Of a stretch of DNA of 64,000 nt, positions 47,648 through 58,330 are shown piece after piece. The stretch is from assembly GCF_900091505.1 (NCBI RefSeq), contig NZ_LT607409.1, positions 310,001 through 374,000 on the forward strand, in the 5' to 3' direction. Every line of letters begins with the position of its first letter. The stretch's first letter is position 1. Below the pieces are notes generated by a model. That model was not told where the DNA came from and did no database searches. It saw nothing but the letters and a program-made list of their open reading frames with translations. The position numbers were made by a program, and so were the translations under genes. Source of the DNA: Micromonospora chokoriensis. Lineage in GTDB: Bacteria; Actinomycetota; Actinomycetes; Mycobacteriales; Micromonosporaceae.

Positions 47648-49057
47648 TCACGCGACGGCCGGCGACCCCGTTCCGATCCGGGGATAGCCGGGGGCGTGAC
47701 GCGCCCAGGGGGCGGCCATCTCGAACTGGCCGGCGACACCGAGCAGCAGCAACTCCGAGCCGGGCGGACCGACCAGTTGCACCGCGACCGGCAGACCGTC
47801 CGGGCGCCGACCCACCGGTACCACCACGGCCGGCAGGCCGGCGACGTTCCACGGCGCGGCGTACGGGGCGTACCGGATGTTGGCCGTCATGTTCGCCCGC
47901 CACGACCGCTCGGACCAGCGCGCGGCCTCCGGCGGCGCGGTGGCCAGCGCCGGGGTGAGCAGCAGGTCGACGGAGTGGTCGCCGAAGAAGTCGACCGACC
48001 GTTGCCGCCACTCCGCCCGGTCGGCCTCCCGCACGTATCCGCGGCGCTGCGCCCACTCGCCCAGCGCGACGTGCCGCCGGGTACGGCGTTGCAGGCCACG
48101 CCGGTCCAGCCCGGACGCCCGGACGTCGGTGGCGGCCGCGGCGAACCACGTGGCGATGCCCTGTAGGCCGAGCGCGGTGGGGTAGACCGGATCGGCCGGC
48201 ACCGTGTCGTGCCCGGCGGCGGCGAGGAGCCGGCCGGCGGCGGCCACCGCGTCGCGGTTGGGTTCGTCAGGGGTGACGCCCCGCACCGGGGATCGCAACG
48301 AGACGCCCACCCGCAGCCGCTGCGGCGGGACCAGCTTCTCGGGACGGCGACCGGCGAGCACCGAGAAGCCGACCGCCGCGTCGGCGACGGTGCTGGTCAG
48401 CATGCCGTGTTCGGTGAGACCGAACCAGTCGTCCGCACCGAGCTGGCAGGGCACCACACCCCGGCCGGGCTTGAGCCCGACCAGGCCGCAGCAGGCCGCC
48501 GGGATCCGGATCGAGCCGAGACCGTCGTTGCCGTGCGCGATCGGCACCAGCCCCGCGGCCACCGCGGCGGCTGCGCCGCCGGAGGAGCCACCGGGGGTAC
48601 GCGTGCTGTCCCACGGATTGCGCGTCACCGCGCTGTCGTCGTCGGTGAGTGCCCACAGCCCCAGCTCCGGCATCCGGGTCACACCCAGGATCACCGCTCC
48701 CGCGCCGCGCAGCCGCCGCACCACCTCGTGGTCGGCCTCCGCGACGTCGGTGCGGGCGGCCGTCGACCCGTTCCAGGTGGGCAGGCCGGCGACCGGGGTG
48801 TTCTCCTTCACCGCCACCGGGACCCCCGCCAGGGGCAGGTTGGCGAGGTCCTCCTGCTCGTCGACCTTCTCCGCCTCGGTGATCGCCTCGCCGCCGCGAA
48901 CGGCCCGGAACGCGGCCAGCTCACGGTCGGCTCGGGAGATGTACTCGAGGTGGTCGGCGACGACCTGGGTGGCCGAGACGTCACCCCGGCGTACGCCCCG
49001 GGCGATCTGCTTGGCGGTCGCCCCGACCCAGGTCGCCATGATGTCCTGCACGGCCAT
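47648..49057 (-). CDS. Amidase-signature hydrolase
   Basis: 469 residues of the amidase-signature family. The catalytic lysine is in VPVAVKEN, and the serine-rich GGSSGGAAAAVAAGLVPIAHGNDGLGSIRIPA holds the Ser-cisSer pair. Close to GatA in fold, but alone without GatB or GatC, so a free amide hydrolase is more likely. The start is ATG 49057, or GTG 49051, which is better placed behind GGGGAGG. It lies 12 bases after metB on the same strand. Confidence 0.85.
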   Translation of the reverse strand: MAVQDIMATWVGATAKQIARGVRRGDVSATQVVADHLEYISRADRELAAFRAVRGGEAITEAEKVDEQEDLANLPLAGVPVAVKENTPVAGLPTWNGSTAARTDVAEADHEVVRRLRGAGAVILGVTRMPELGLWALTDDDSAVTRNPWDSTRTPGGSSGGAAAAVAAGLVPIAHGNDGLGSIRIPAACCGLVGLKPGRGVVPCQLGADDWFGLTEHGMLTSTVADAAVGFSVLAGRRPEKLVPPQRLRVGVSLRSPVRGVTPDEPNRDAVAAAGRLLAAAGHDTVPADPVYPTALGLQGIATWFAAAATDVRASGLDRRGLQRRTRRHVALGEWAQRRGYVREADRAEWRQRSVDFFGDHSVDLLLTPALATAPPEAARWSERSWRANMTANIRYAPYAAPWNVAGLPAVVVPVGRRPDGLPVAVQLVGPPGSELLLLGVAGQFEMAAPWARHAPGYPRIGTGSPAVA

Positions 49058-49069
49058 CCTCCCCAGCGG

Positions 49070-50212
49070 TCAGCCCAGTGCCTGCTCCAGATCGGCGAGC
49101 AGGTCGTCGACCGTCTCGATGCCGACAGACAGTCGCACGAGATCGCCGGGAACTTCAAGCGGCGAGCCGGCAGCACTTGCGTGTGTCATCCGGCCGGGGT
49201 GCTCGATCAGGGATTCCACCCCGCCCAGCGACTCGGCGAGCACGAAGAGCTTGGTGCGGTTGCAGATCTCGACGGCGTGGTCCTCACCGCCGGAGGCGCG
49301 GAACGAGATCATGCCGCCGAACCGGCGCATCTGCTTCCCGGCCACCTCGTGACCGGGGTGCGAGGGCAGCCCCGGGTAGAGCACCTGGGCCACCTTGGCG
49401 TGCCCGTCGAGGTACGCGGCGAGCCGCTCGGCGTTGTCGCAGTGCCGGTCCATGCGTACCCCGAGGGTCTTGATGCCGCGCAGCGTCAGCCAGGCGTCGA
49501 AGGGGCCGTTGATCGCGCCCATCGCGTTCTGGTGGTAGCGCAGCTCCTCGCCGAGCCCGGCGTCGGCGACGACGAGCGCGCCACCGACCACATCGGAGTG
49601 CCCGCCGATGTACTTGGTGGTGGAGTGCACCACGACGTCCGCGCCGTGCGCGATCGGCTGTTGCAGGTACGGCGAGGCGAAGGTGTTGTCCACGACGAGC
49701 AGCGCGCCCGCGTCGTGTGCCACGGAGGCCAGGGCGGCGATGTCGGCGATGCCGAGCAACGGGTTGGTCGGCGTCTCCAACCAGACGATCTTCGTGCGGC
49801 CGGGCTGGACGGCGGCCCGGATCGCGTCCGGGTCGGAGACCTTGGCCGGGGTGAACTCCAGGCCCCAGCGCTGGGCGACACGGGCGAAGAGCCGGTAGGT
49901 GCCGCCGTACGCGTCGTCGGGGATCACCACGTGGTCGCCGGGCTGGCACACGGCCCGCAGCAGGGTGTCCTCGGCGGCCAGGCCACTGGCGAAGGCGAGC
50001 CCCACCGGCCCACCCTCCAGCGCCGCCAGGCACTCCTGGAGGGCGTCGCGGGTCGGGTTGCCCGAGCGGCTGTACTCGTAGCCGAGCCGGGGCGCACCGA
50101 CGGCGTCCTGCGCGTACGTGCTGGTCTGGTAGATCGGTGGGATCACCGCGCCGGTGCGGGCCTCAGGGTCCTGGCCGGCGTGGATGGCGAGCGTCTCGAA
50201 GCCGTGGTTCAT
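49070..50212 (-). CDS. metB: Cystathionine gamma-synthase
   Basis: 380 residues of the Cys/Met PLP family. PLP-lysine motif STTKYIGGHSDVVGG, plus YSRSGNPTRDALQECLAALEGG and LETPTNPLLGIADI. Joins O-acyl-homoserine and cysteine to form cystathionine; a gamma-lyase role cannot be excluded. The ATG at 50212 follows TAGCCT (50219-50224) by six bases, so it is leaderless. cbs lies 5 kb away. Confidence 0.9.
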   Translation of the reverse strand: MNHGFETLAIHAGQDPEARTGAVIPPIYQTSTYAQDAVGAPRLGYEYSRSGNPTRDALQECLAALEGGPVGLAFASGLAAEDTLLRAVCQPGDHVVIPDDAYGGTYRLFARVAQRWGLEFTPAKVSDPDAIRAAVQPGRTKIVWLETPTNPLLGIADIAALASVAHDAGALLVVDNTFASPYLQQPIAHGADVVVHSTTKYIGGHSDVVGGALVVADAGLGEELRYHQNAMGAINGPFDAWLTLRGIKTLGVRMDRHCDNAERLAAYLDGHAKVAQVLYPGLPSHPGHEVAGKQMRRFGGMISFRASGGEDHAVEICNRTKLFVLAESLGGVESLIEHPGRMTHASAAGSPLEVPGDLVRLSVGIETVDDLLADLEQALG

Positions 50213-50258
50213 GGTGTGAGGCTAGTGCCCCTTCCCGAGGGCTGGAACGGAACCCGCG

Positions 50259-50306
50259 CTCCCGGGCGCGGGGCCGGACCGTCCGGCCCGGCCCCGCGCC
50301 CGGGAG
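50259..50306 (-). terminator. Very stable hairpin
   Basis: Perfect 17-bp arms (50259-50275, 50290-50306), with an inner ggac-c-gtcc in the loop, downstream of the beta-propeller gene. Confidence 0.8.
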
Positions 50307-50311
50307 GGCGG

Positions 50312-51358
50312 TCAGGCGGCCGGGACGGGCAGGACGTGCAGGGTCGCCTGGTTGGCTCCGGTCCAGTCGTAGGCGACCGCGTAGAGCCGGGCTCCGTTCG
50401 GCGACCAGGCCAGCGCGCCGGAGCTCAGCTCGTCGCCGAGTTCGAAGCGGGCCAACTCGGTCCCGTCCGGGCTGAAGACGAACACGTCCGGGTCGTAGGT
50501 GGCGTCCGCCCCGGCGGCGATCCGGGTGCCGTCGCGGGAGATCTCGACAGCGTTCGGGTACGCGCCGGTCCGGTAGGTAGCGGACGGGGTGGTGATGTCC
50601 GCGAAGGGGAACGCCTGCACCTCGTACGGGGCGCCGGCGGCGGTGTAGAGCGTGGTGCCGGTCGGGTCGAGGGCGATGTCCCGCAGGTTGCTGCCGACCA
50701 CGGACCAGTCGTTCGTCCGCAGGGTGGTCAGCGTTCCCGCGGTGCCGATGCCGTACGCGTAGACCGACGCCGGGCTCAACCCCGGCTGCCCCGCGAGCAG
50801 CACCGACCGGTTCTGGCCGGCCGCGGTGAGCAGCGGAAAGTCGTGGAAGTCCTGCTCGGCGACCCGGGTGGTCAGCCGGGCCGGCTGGCGGCCGAGGTCG
50901 ATCTGACCGATGTTGCCGCCCCACTGGTCACAGCCGTAGCCGAACCACAGGTAGCGCCCGGTCAGCGCCAGCGACGACGGGCACTCGCCCGCGCCGGTGT
51001 CGTAGCGGGCCGACTCGACGAGCGAACCGGTGTCGAAGGCGGCGATGGCATTGGCTGCCGGAAGCGCCACGTAGAGGGTCCGCCGGTCGGCGCTGAGCAG
51101 CAGGTCGGTGGGGCCGGGAAGACCGGACAGGGTGCCGACGACCGCGCCGGCCGCGCTGGTCACGACGACGTCGGTGGCGGAACGGCCACCGCTGACGAAG
51201 ACCCGGTCGCCGGCCGACACCACGTCCGCCACGGTGCTCAGCGGTAGCGGGGTCACGGTCGGCGCGGCGGCGGCCAGGGCCTGTCCCGGGACCCCGCCGG
51301 TGAGCAGACCGGCGGTCAAGGCCGCCGCGGCCAGGCTGATGCTTCTTCTGAGGTGCAA
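50312..51358 (-). CDS. Secreted beta-propeller protein
   Basis: 348 residues. A Sec signal peptide (LRRSISLAAAALTAGLLTGGVPGQALA, cleavage near AAA) is followed by repeated propeller blades (LLLSADRRTLYVALPAANAIAAFD, ALDPTGTTLYTAAG, EISRDGTRIAAG, AWSPNGARLYAVAYD). Ligand unknown. The start is TTG 51358, with AAAGGA six bases upstream. Confidence 0.82.
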   Translation of the reverse strand: MHLRRSISLAAAALTAGLLTGGVPGQALAAAAPTVTPLPLSTVADVVSAGDRVFVSGGRSATDVVVTSAAGAVVGTLSGLPGPTDLLLSADRRTLYVALPAANAIAAFDTGSLVESARYDTGAGECPSSLALTGRYLWFGYGCDQWGGNIGQIDLGRQPARLTTRVAEQDFHDFPLLTAAGQNRSVLLAGQPGLSPASVYAYGIGTAGTLTTLRTNDWSVVGSNLRDIALDPTGTTLYTAAGAPYEVQAFPFADITTPSATYRTGAYPNAVEISRDGTRIAAGADATYDPDVFVFSPDGTELARFELGDELSSGALAWSPNGARLYAVAYDWTGANQATLHVLPVPAA

Positions 51359-51486
51359 GGTTCGTCCTTTCGGAGCTTCGCCACAGCACGTCCCCCCGTG
51401 CTGATCGATTCACGTAGATGAGTACCACAGTCGGGCCGCGCGCAGGGGGCAGCGTGTCCCGCGAGGTCGCGGCATAGCCTGTGCCG

Positions 51487-51897
51487 ATGAGCGGTTGCGT
51501 GTTCTGCGGGATCGTGGCGGGAGAGGTCCCGGCGTTCCGGGTGGCCGACACACCGGACGGGGTGGCGTTCCTGGACACCCGGCCGGTGTTCAAGGGGCAC
51601 GTGCTGGTGGTCCCCCGGGTGCACCTGGTGGCCCTGACCGACCTGCCGTCCGACCTGCTGCCGGGCTACTTCGCGCTGGTCCGACGCCTGGCGGTGGCCG
51701 TGGAGTCCGGTCTGGGGGCCGGGGGGACGTTCGTGGCGATGAACAACAAGGTGTCCCAGTCCGTTCCGCACCTGCACACCCACGTGGTGCCACGGACCAA
51801 GGGCGACGGGCTGCGCGGGTTCTTCTGGCCGCGTACCCGCTACGAGGACGACACCGAGGCCCAGACCTACGCGGACCGGGTCGCCGCCGCGCTCTGA
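51487..51897 (+). CDS. HIT-family nucleotide hydrolase
   Basis: 136 residues with the histidine triad HLHTHVV near residue 97 and an N-terminal CVFCGIVAGEVPAF of the Hint/HinT branch. Hydrolyses nucleoside phosphoramidates or dinucleotides. ATG 51487 follows TAGCCT (51475-51480) by six bases, so it is leaderless. Confidence 0.9.
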   Translation: MSGCVFCGIVAGEVPAFRVADTPDGVAFLDTRPVFKGHVLVVPRVHLVALTDLPSDLLPGYFALVRRLAVAVESGLGAGGTFVAMNNKVSQSVPHLHTHVVPRTKGDGLRGFFWPRTRYEDDTEAQTYADRVAAAL

Positions 51898-51984
51898 GGC
51901 GCGGCCTGACTCACACTCGCGCGGGTAAGGAAGGTGGACCCGCCGGTGTTGCACGCTGCGAGAGGTACGAGAGGAGATCCCCAC

Positions 51985-52647
<663 letters not shown>

Positions 52648-52666
52648 CCACCATCGCGTCAACTGG

Positions 52667-52709
52667 CAAGGCCACTGGGTTTCGCACCCGGTGGCCTTGT
52701 TCTCGTTTT
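52667..52709 (+). terminator. Intrinsic terminator with T-tail
   Basis: 14-bp stem caaggccactgggt / acccggtggccttg (one G-T pair), loop ttcgc, followed by ttctcgtttt. Confidence 0.9.
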
Positions 52710-52750
52710 GGCGGCATGGCCGTGAGCAACAGCGTTACCCCACCCGGCGC

Positions 52751-52975
52751 CTACGTGTCAGCGACGTACACACCCGATCCCCGGACGCCGACCACGATCC
52801 CCCGCGCTTTCAACCCCTCGACGGCGCGCGCCACAGTGCGCCGGGCCGAGCCGTATTCATCGGCCAGCGCGTCGTACGTCGGGAGGCGCTGCCCGCGCCG
52901 AAACTCGCCAGCGCCGATGCGCCTCAACAGATCAGCCTCGATCTCATGCGCAGTGTGGGGTATCGGCACGCACAC
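52751..52975 (-). CDS. Minimal GntR-type winged-helix repressor
   Basis: 74 residues, essentially only the DNA-binding domain: EIEADLLRRIGAGEFRRGQRLPTYDALADEYGSARRTVARAVEGLKARGIVVGVRGSGVYV. There is no effector domain. It is typical of small regulators on plasmids and integrative elements. The GTG at 52975 follows TAGGCG by six bases. Five 9-bp direct repeats lie immediately upstream and are the likely operator. Confidence 0.8.
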   Translation of the reverse strand: MCVPIPHTAHEIEADLLRRIGAGEFRRGQRLPTYDALADEYGSARRTVARAVEGLKARGIVVGVRGSGVYVADT

Positions 52976-52996
52976 AGGCTGCGCCTACCCGCAGCA

Positions 52997-53041
52997 GGGA
53001 CTACTTACACCCATTGCCCTACTGGCACTACTTGCACTACT
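52997..53041. promoter_or_regulatory. Five tandem 9-bp repeats (candidate GntR operator)
   Basis: Contiguous units gggactact, tacacccat, tgccctact, ggcactact, tgcactact. Four of five end in ACT (minus-strand consensus AGTAGTGCA). They cover the region upstream of the gntR start and a possible -35 (TTGCAC, 53032-53037) for the divergent small gene. Confidence 0.55.
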
Positions 53042-53156
53042 GTCGAATCTGCGCGGTAGGTAGTGGATCTGGGATCGGTGCCTGTCGCTGCATCCAAGGG
53101 GCGCCCGCCGGTCTCGCCGATCATGCGGACGCCCCTCATACGGCAGGGAGTAGCGA

Positions 53157-53371
53157 TGTTCAGTGCGCGGGCCGAGGGCGATGAACCGGCAAGGGTGCCA
53201 ATTGAGCTGGAAGTGTCGAGATGGACCATCGTCGTCACCAGCCGAGTTACGTGCGGCAAATGCTGGCGGGTGCTACGGATGGACACAGCCACGACACCCG
53301 GCGAGATTGCCGAGGTCGTCGGTGACCACCAGGAACGCTGCCCTCGGACGCAGCTACGGCCGGCACCCTAG
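53157..53371 (+). CDS. Small putative zinc-finger protein, function unknown
   Basis: 71 residues. CGKC is followed by a helix and HQERC, a C-x2-C ... H-x3-C spacing that could bind zinc. The ATG has AGGGAG five bases upstream. It is divergent from the small GntR gene across the repeat operator, an arrangement like a mobile-element control pair. No family recognised. Confidence 0.5.
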
Positions 53372-53463
53372 CCCGGGCGGGGGCCGCTCTCGCGGCGTTG
53401 CCCTGCCATGCGACGCCGCTGAGCTGGCCGGGCATTCCCATCTGACCCTGTGATCGAAATCCG

Positions 53464-53746
53464 TTGCCGAGGGCGGCGAGAACTCGATAGCGTGGCCGTA
53501 CACGTGAAAGGAGGTGGTCCAGACTTGTATAGCAATCGGACTCGTGAGGTGGCTGTCCGCTAGCCGCTGTCCTCGACAGTGATCGGTCCGCCGACAGGCG
53601 GGCACCAGCACCATCGTCGAGACCGTGTGGCAGCGGTGCGGCGAATTCCAGACAGCCACCCGACCCCCGGGGTGCCGGCCAAGTCCAGCCGGCCCGCGCG
53701 CGAGCGCGGAGCGCCCCGGGGGTCGCTCCATATCCGGAGGCCCTCG
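53464..53746 (+). promoter_or_regulatory. Promoter and structured leader of RNase Z gene
   Basis: A TTGCCG (53464-53469) and TAGCGT (53488-53493) promoter with an 18-base spacer predicts a leader of about 250 bases. ggtggctgtc (53548-53557) pairs perfectly with gacagccacc (53651-53660). Inside that stem are hairpins at 53565-53581 (CTGTC-CTC-GACAG core) and 53586-53603 (CCGCC-GACA-GGCGG core). Further hairpins follow: ccgcgc-gcga-gcgcgg (53694-53709), and ggagcg/cgctcc next to the RNase Z ribosome-binding site. The segment 53372-53463 before the promoter shows no gene. Confidence 0.5.
53525..53563 (+). CDS. 12-codon upstream ORF in the RNase Z leader
   Basis: TTG start, peptide (M)YSNRTREVAVR, TAG stop. 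It is preceded by gaaaggaggtggtcc (53506-53520), 14 of 15 bases complementary to the 3' end of 16S rRNA, an exceptionally strong Shine-Dalgarno. Its last codons are the 5' strand of a long-range stem (53548-53557). Confidence 0.5.
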   Translation: MYSNRTREVAVR

Positions 53747-54676
53747 ATGTCGATGCGCGAACTGGTGGTGCTGGGCACGGCCAGCCAGGCGCCGACGCGG
53801 CAACGCAACCACAACGGGTACGTGCTGCGCTGGGACGACGAGGTGATCCTCTTCGACCCGGGTGAGGGCAGCCAGCGTCAACTCCTGCACACCACTGTCA
53901 CCGCCAGCGACCTCACCCGCATCTGCGTCACCCACTTCCACGGCGACCACTGCCTCGGCCTGCCCGGCACCATCCAGCGACTCTCCCTGGACCGGGTGCC
54001 GCATCCGGTCGCTGTGCACTTTCCCGCCGGGGGCGCCGAATACTTCGCCCGGCTACGGCACGCGACCTCCTTCTACGAGACCGCCGAGCTGCATGTCGAA
54101 CCCATCGAGGCGGACGGGCAGCGGATCATTCTGTCCTGCGGCACGCTGGAGGCACGCCGGCTGCGGCACCCCATCGAGACGTACGGCTACCGGCTGATCG
54201 AGCCGGACGGCCACCGGATGCTGCCGGAGAAACTGTCCGCGTACGGCGTCGCCGGGCCGGCCGTCGGTGAGCTGATCCGCGTCGGCCACCTGGACCTCGA
54301 CGGGCGTCGCGTCACCCGCGACGAGGTCAGCGAGCCCCGGCACGGGCAGCGGTTCGCGTTCGTGATGGACACCGGCCTCTGCGACGGGGTGTACGCGCTC
54401 GCCGAGCACGCCGACCTGCTGGTCATCGAGTCGACCTTCCTGGAGTCGGAGGCCGCGCTCGCCGCCGAGGTCGGCCACCTCACCGCGGCGCAGGCCGCCC
54501 GGGTGGCGACCGAGTCCGGGGTACGCCGACTCGTGCTCACCCACTTCTCCCAGCGCTATCCCGACCCGCGCCGGTTCCACGACGAGGCACGCGCGCACTT
54601 CGACGGTGACCTGATCATCGCGGAGGATCTGACCACGGTGCAGCTCCCACCCCGCCGGGTAGCCTCGGCCGGGTGA
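53747..54676 (+). CDS. rnz: Ribonuclease Z / MBL-fold nuclease
   Basis: 309-residue metallo-beta-lactamase-fold nuclease that matures tRNA 3' ends. The zinc motif [13 protein letters not shown] is near residue 65. Further ligands are in [10 protein letters not shown] and LTHFSQRY. The family N-terminus [23 protein letters not shown] is present. ATG 53747 has GGAGG six bases upstream. It overlaps the following GNAT gene by four bases. Confidence 0.92.
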   Translation: MSMRELVVLGTASQAPTRQRNHNGYVLRWDDEVILFDPGEGSQRQLLHTTVTASDLTRICVTHFHGDHCLGLPGTIQRLSLDRVPHPVAVHFPAGGAEYFARLRHATSFYETAELHVEPIEADGQRIILSCGTLEARRLRHPIETYGYRLIEPDGHRMLPEKLSAYGVAGPAVGELIRVGHLDLDGRRVTRDEVSEPRHGQRFAFVMDTGLCDGVYALAEHADLLVIESTFLESEAALAAEVGHLTAAQAARVATESGVRRLVLTHFSQRYPDPRRFHDEARAHFDGDLIIAEDLTTVQLPPRRVASAG

Positions 54677-55182
54677 CCGTCACGCTCCGCCCCGCGACCG
54701 GCGACGACCTGATGGCGGTGGGTGCCCTGCACCAGCGCTCCCGGGTCGCCGCGTACTCCGCCTTCCTGCCGGTCGAAGCCCTGGCCGACCCGACACCGGA
54801 GGCGATGGGGCGGTACTGGGTCGAGCGGTGGGGCTGGGAACAGTGCACCCACCGGATGACGGTGGCCGAGCGGGCCGGGGCGCTGGTCGGGTTCAGCCAC
54901 CTGGGCCCGGACGACGAGGACGACCCCGCCACCGGGCTGCTCAACGCGATCCACCTGGACCCGCGCGAGCAGGGCCGGGGCGTCGGTCGCGCGCTGATGG
55001 TGGACGCCCTGGACGCCATGCGTGCCAGGGGGTGGCGTCGTGCGGTGCTCTGGGTGCTGCGGGGCAACGCCCACGCCCGCTCCTTCTACGAGCGCGGCGG
55101 CTGGACGTCCACGGGCATCGAGCGCGAAGAGCACATCGGCACCGCCCTCACCCCGCAACTCCGCTACACCCGCCCCCTCTGA
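54673..55182 (+). CDS. GNAT-family N-acetyltransferase
   Basis: 169 residues; acetyl-CoA binding motif [20 protein letters not shown], and the C-terminal [17 protein letters not shown]. Substrate unknown. The GTG start overlaps the rnz stop (GTGA), so the two form one transcript. Confidence 0.9.
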   Translation: MTVTLRPATGDDLMAVGALHQRSRVAAYSAFLPVEALADPTPEAMGRYWVERWGWEQCTHRMTVAERAGALVGFSHLGPDDEDDPATGLLNAIHLDPREQGRGVGRALMVDALDAMRARGWRRAVLWVLRGNAHARSFYERGGWTSTGIEREEHIGTALTPQLRYTRPL

Positions 55183-55210
55183 ACTGCCCGGCCCGCCGCA
55201 CCCTCCCCGG

Positions 55211-55287
55211 CGTCGATCATGGAGTTGTGGTGACCGATTCAGGTGCCTGTGCCGCTTTTGTACGGCACCACAACTCCATGATCGACG
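55211..55287. terminator. Dispersed 22-bp-arm hairpin, copy 2
   Basis: Perfect 22-base arms (55211-55232, 55266-55287) with a 33-base loop. The arm sequence is identical to the left arm of the element at 26335, and it again lies between convergent genes. Confidence 0.8.
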
Positions 55288-55328
55288 GAGCGAGGGCGGG
55301 GACGGGCGGGGACGGGCGGGGTAACGGG

Positions 55329-56699
<1,371 letters not shown>

Positions 56700-56770
56700 G
56701 GTGTGCCCTTCGTTGCGGCGCCGGCGACGGCGGCCGGGCAGACGTTTACTCGCGCCCAGCGTACGTGCCG

Positions 56771-57127
56771 TCAGGGCACGATCCCCCCGGGGATGACGGA
56801 GCTGCGGCGGCCTTCCCACTCCAGGAAGCGGTCGGTCTCGGCGAGCACGCTGCCGGCCAACCAGGTGATCATGACCGCGTCGTCGGCGAGCCCGAAGATG
56901 GCCAGCGGAATCTCCGGGAGCAGGTCGATCGGCGAGACGATGTACGCCGTGGCCGCCGTCATCAGGGCCAGCCGGAGGCCGCCGTCGTACTCCCCCTTGG
57001 TGGTGGCCCGGATCATCCGGGGCAGCGCGGCCAGGCGGGTGCCCAACGACGGCCCACCCCGGGCCCCGGACGCCAGTGCCCGCGCCAGTGCCGCGAACGC
57101 CGCGCTGCGCTTCAGTGTCTTCCCCAT
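56771..57127 (-). CDS. DUF1232 (YkvA) membrane protein
   Basis: 118 residues with the DUF1232 core LMTAATAYIVSPIDLLPEIPLAIFGLADDAVMI. A small membrane protein of unknown function. GGAG precedes the ATG. Confidence 0.85.
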   Translation of the reverse strand: MGKTLKRSAAFAALARALASGARGGPSLGTRLAALPRMIRATTKGEYDGGLRLALMTAATAYIVSPIDLLPEIPLAIFGLADDAVMITWLAGSVLAETDRFLEWEGRRSSVIPGGIVP

Positions 57128-57277
57128 CGTCGTGCTCCTCTCCGCCGGATCAGCGTGGCGGGTCCGCGCAAGTCGGCCGGCCTCTGCCGGACAGATACCC
57201 CGCCGCGTCGGTTTCCAGGCACCCGGGTGCCGTCACGACGACAGCGGCGTGTCGGGCCGGCGCGATAATGTCGCGGT

Positions 57278-58330
57278 ATGGGGGTGGCTGATTCCGTCGT
57301 ACCCGGTGGTACGAGATGGCGGCAGGCCCGGCGGGTCGCCCGCCTGGTGGCCCTCGGCACGGGTGCCACCGCGGCGGCCGCGGTGGCTACCGGCGGGGTG
57401 CTGCTCGGCCAGGCACGCCAGGCTCGACGCACCATCCCGATGGCCGAGGCGCCGCCCCCGCGCTGCGACGGCATGTACGGCGCGAAGTTCCCCGGTCCCG
57501 CGCTCACCATGGTCGTGCTGGGTGACTCGTCGGCGGCCGGCTACGGGGTGCACCGCCGGCGGGAGACACCCGGGGCGCTGCTCGCCAACGGTCTGTCCCG
57601 TCGGCTGCACCGGCCGGTGCGACTGCACCGCTTCGCGGTGGTCGGTGCCATCTCGGCGGCGCTCCGTCACCAGGTGGAGGCGGCCCTGGAGTGCCGACCC
57701 GACATCGCGGTGATCCTCATCGGCGGCAACGACATCACCAACCGCACCCCGCGCGGGCTGGCGGTGCGCTACCTGGTCGAGGCGGTGCACACCCTGCGCG
57801 ACGCCAACTGCGAGGTGGTCGTCGGCACCTGCCCCGACCTGGGCGCGATCCGTCCGATCCAACCGCCGTTGCGATGGTTGGCGCACCGGTGGAGCCGACA
57901 ACTCGCCGCCGCCCAGACGGTCGCCGTGGTCGAGGCGGGCGGTTGGACGGTCTCCCTCGGTGACCTGCTCGGCCCCCGGTTCACCGCCGAGCCGACCCGG
58001 ATGTTCGCCTGGGACCGGTTCCATCCCTCCGCCGAGGGTTACGCGATGGCCGCCGCCGCGCTCCTGCCGACAATGCTGTCCGCGCTCGGCGCCGCGCAGG
58101 AAAGACGGGTTACGCCGACCCGGGGCGAGGGCGTACGGTCGCTGCCTGAGGCCGCGCAGGAGGCGGCCCGGCACGCCGGCACGGAGGTCAGCGCCACCCG
58201 GGTCCGGGGTCGCGACCGAGGGCCGGCGGGCAGGTGGGCGCAGCTGCGTCGCCGCGCGTTCTTCGGTGTGGGCGCGGCACCGCAGCACGGGTCCGCCTCG
58301 GACACCTCGACAGTGGAGGGACTGGCATGA
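57278..58330 (+). CDS. SGNH/GDSL hydrolase, first of a tandem pair
   Basis: 350 residues. It has an N-terminal hydrophobic helix (VALGTGATAAAAVATGGVLLG, residues about 23-43) and SGNH block I VVLGDSSAAGYG. Block III is ILIGGNDI, and the His block is FAWDRFHPSAEGYAMAA. An esterase or lipase likely anchored at the membrane. A charged tail of about 80 residues follows the domain. ATG 57278 follows TAATGT (57266-57271) by six bases (leaderless). Confidence 0.88.
   Translation: MGVADSVVPGGTRWRQARRVARLVALGTGATAAAAVATGGVLLGQARQARRTIPMAEAPPPRCDGMYGAKFPGPALTMVVLGDSSAAGYGVHRRRETPGALLANGLSRRLHRPVRLHRFAVVGAISAALRHQVEAALECRPDIAVILIGGNDITNRTPRGLAVRYLVEAVHTLRDANCEVVVGTCPDLGAIRPIQPPLRWLAHRWSRQLAAAQTVAVVEAGGWTVSLGDLLGPRFTAEPTRMFAWDRFHPSAEGYAMAAAALLPTMLSALGAAQERRVTPTRGEGVRSLPEAAQEAARHAGTEVSATRVRGRDRGPAGRWAQLRRRAFFGVGAAPQHGSASDTSTVEGLA

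Noticed and set aside
53506..53520. Fragment of antisense 16S rRNA
   Set aside because: Only 15 bases match the complement of the 16S 3' end; it is better explained as a strong Shine-Dalgarno sequence.
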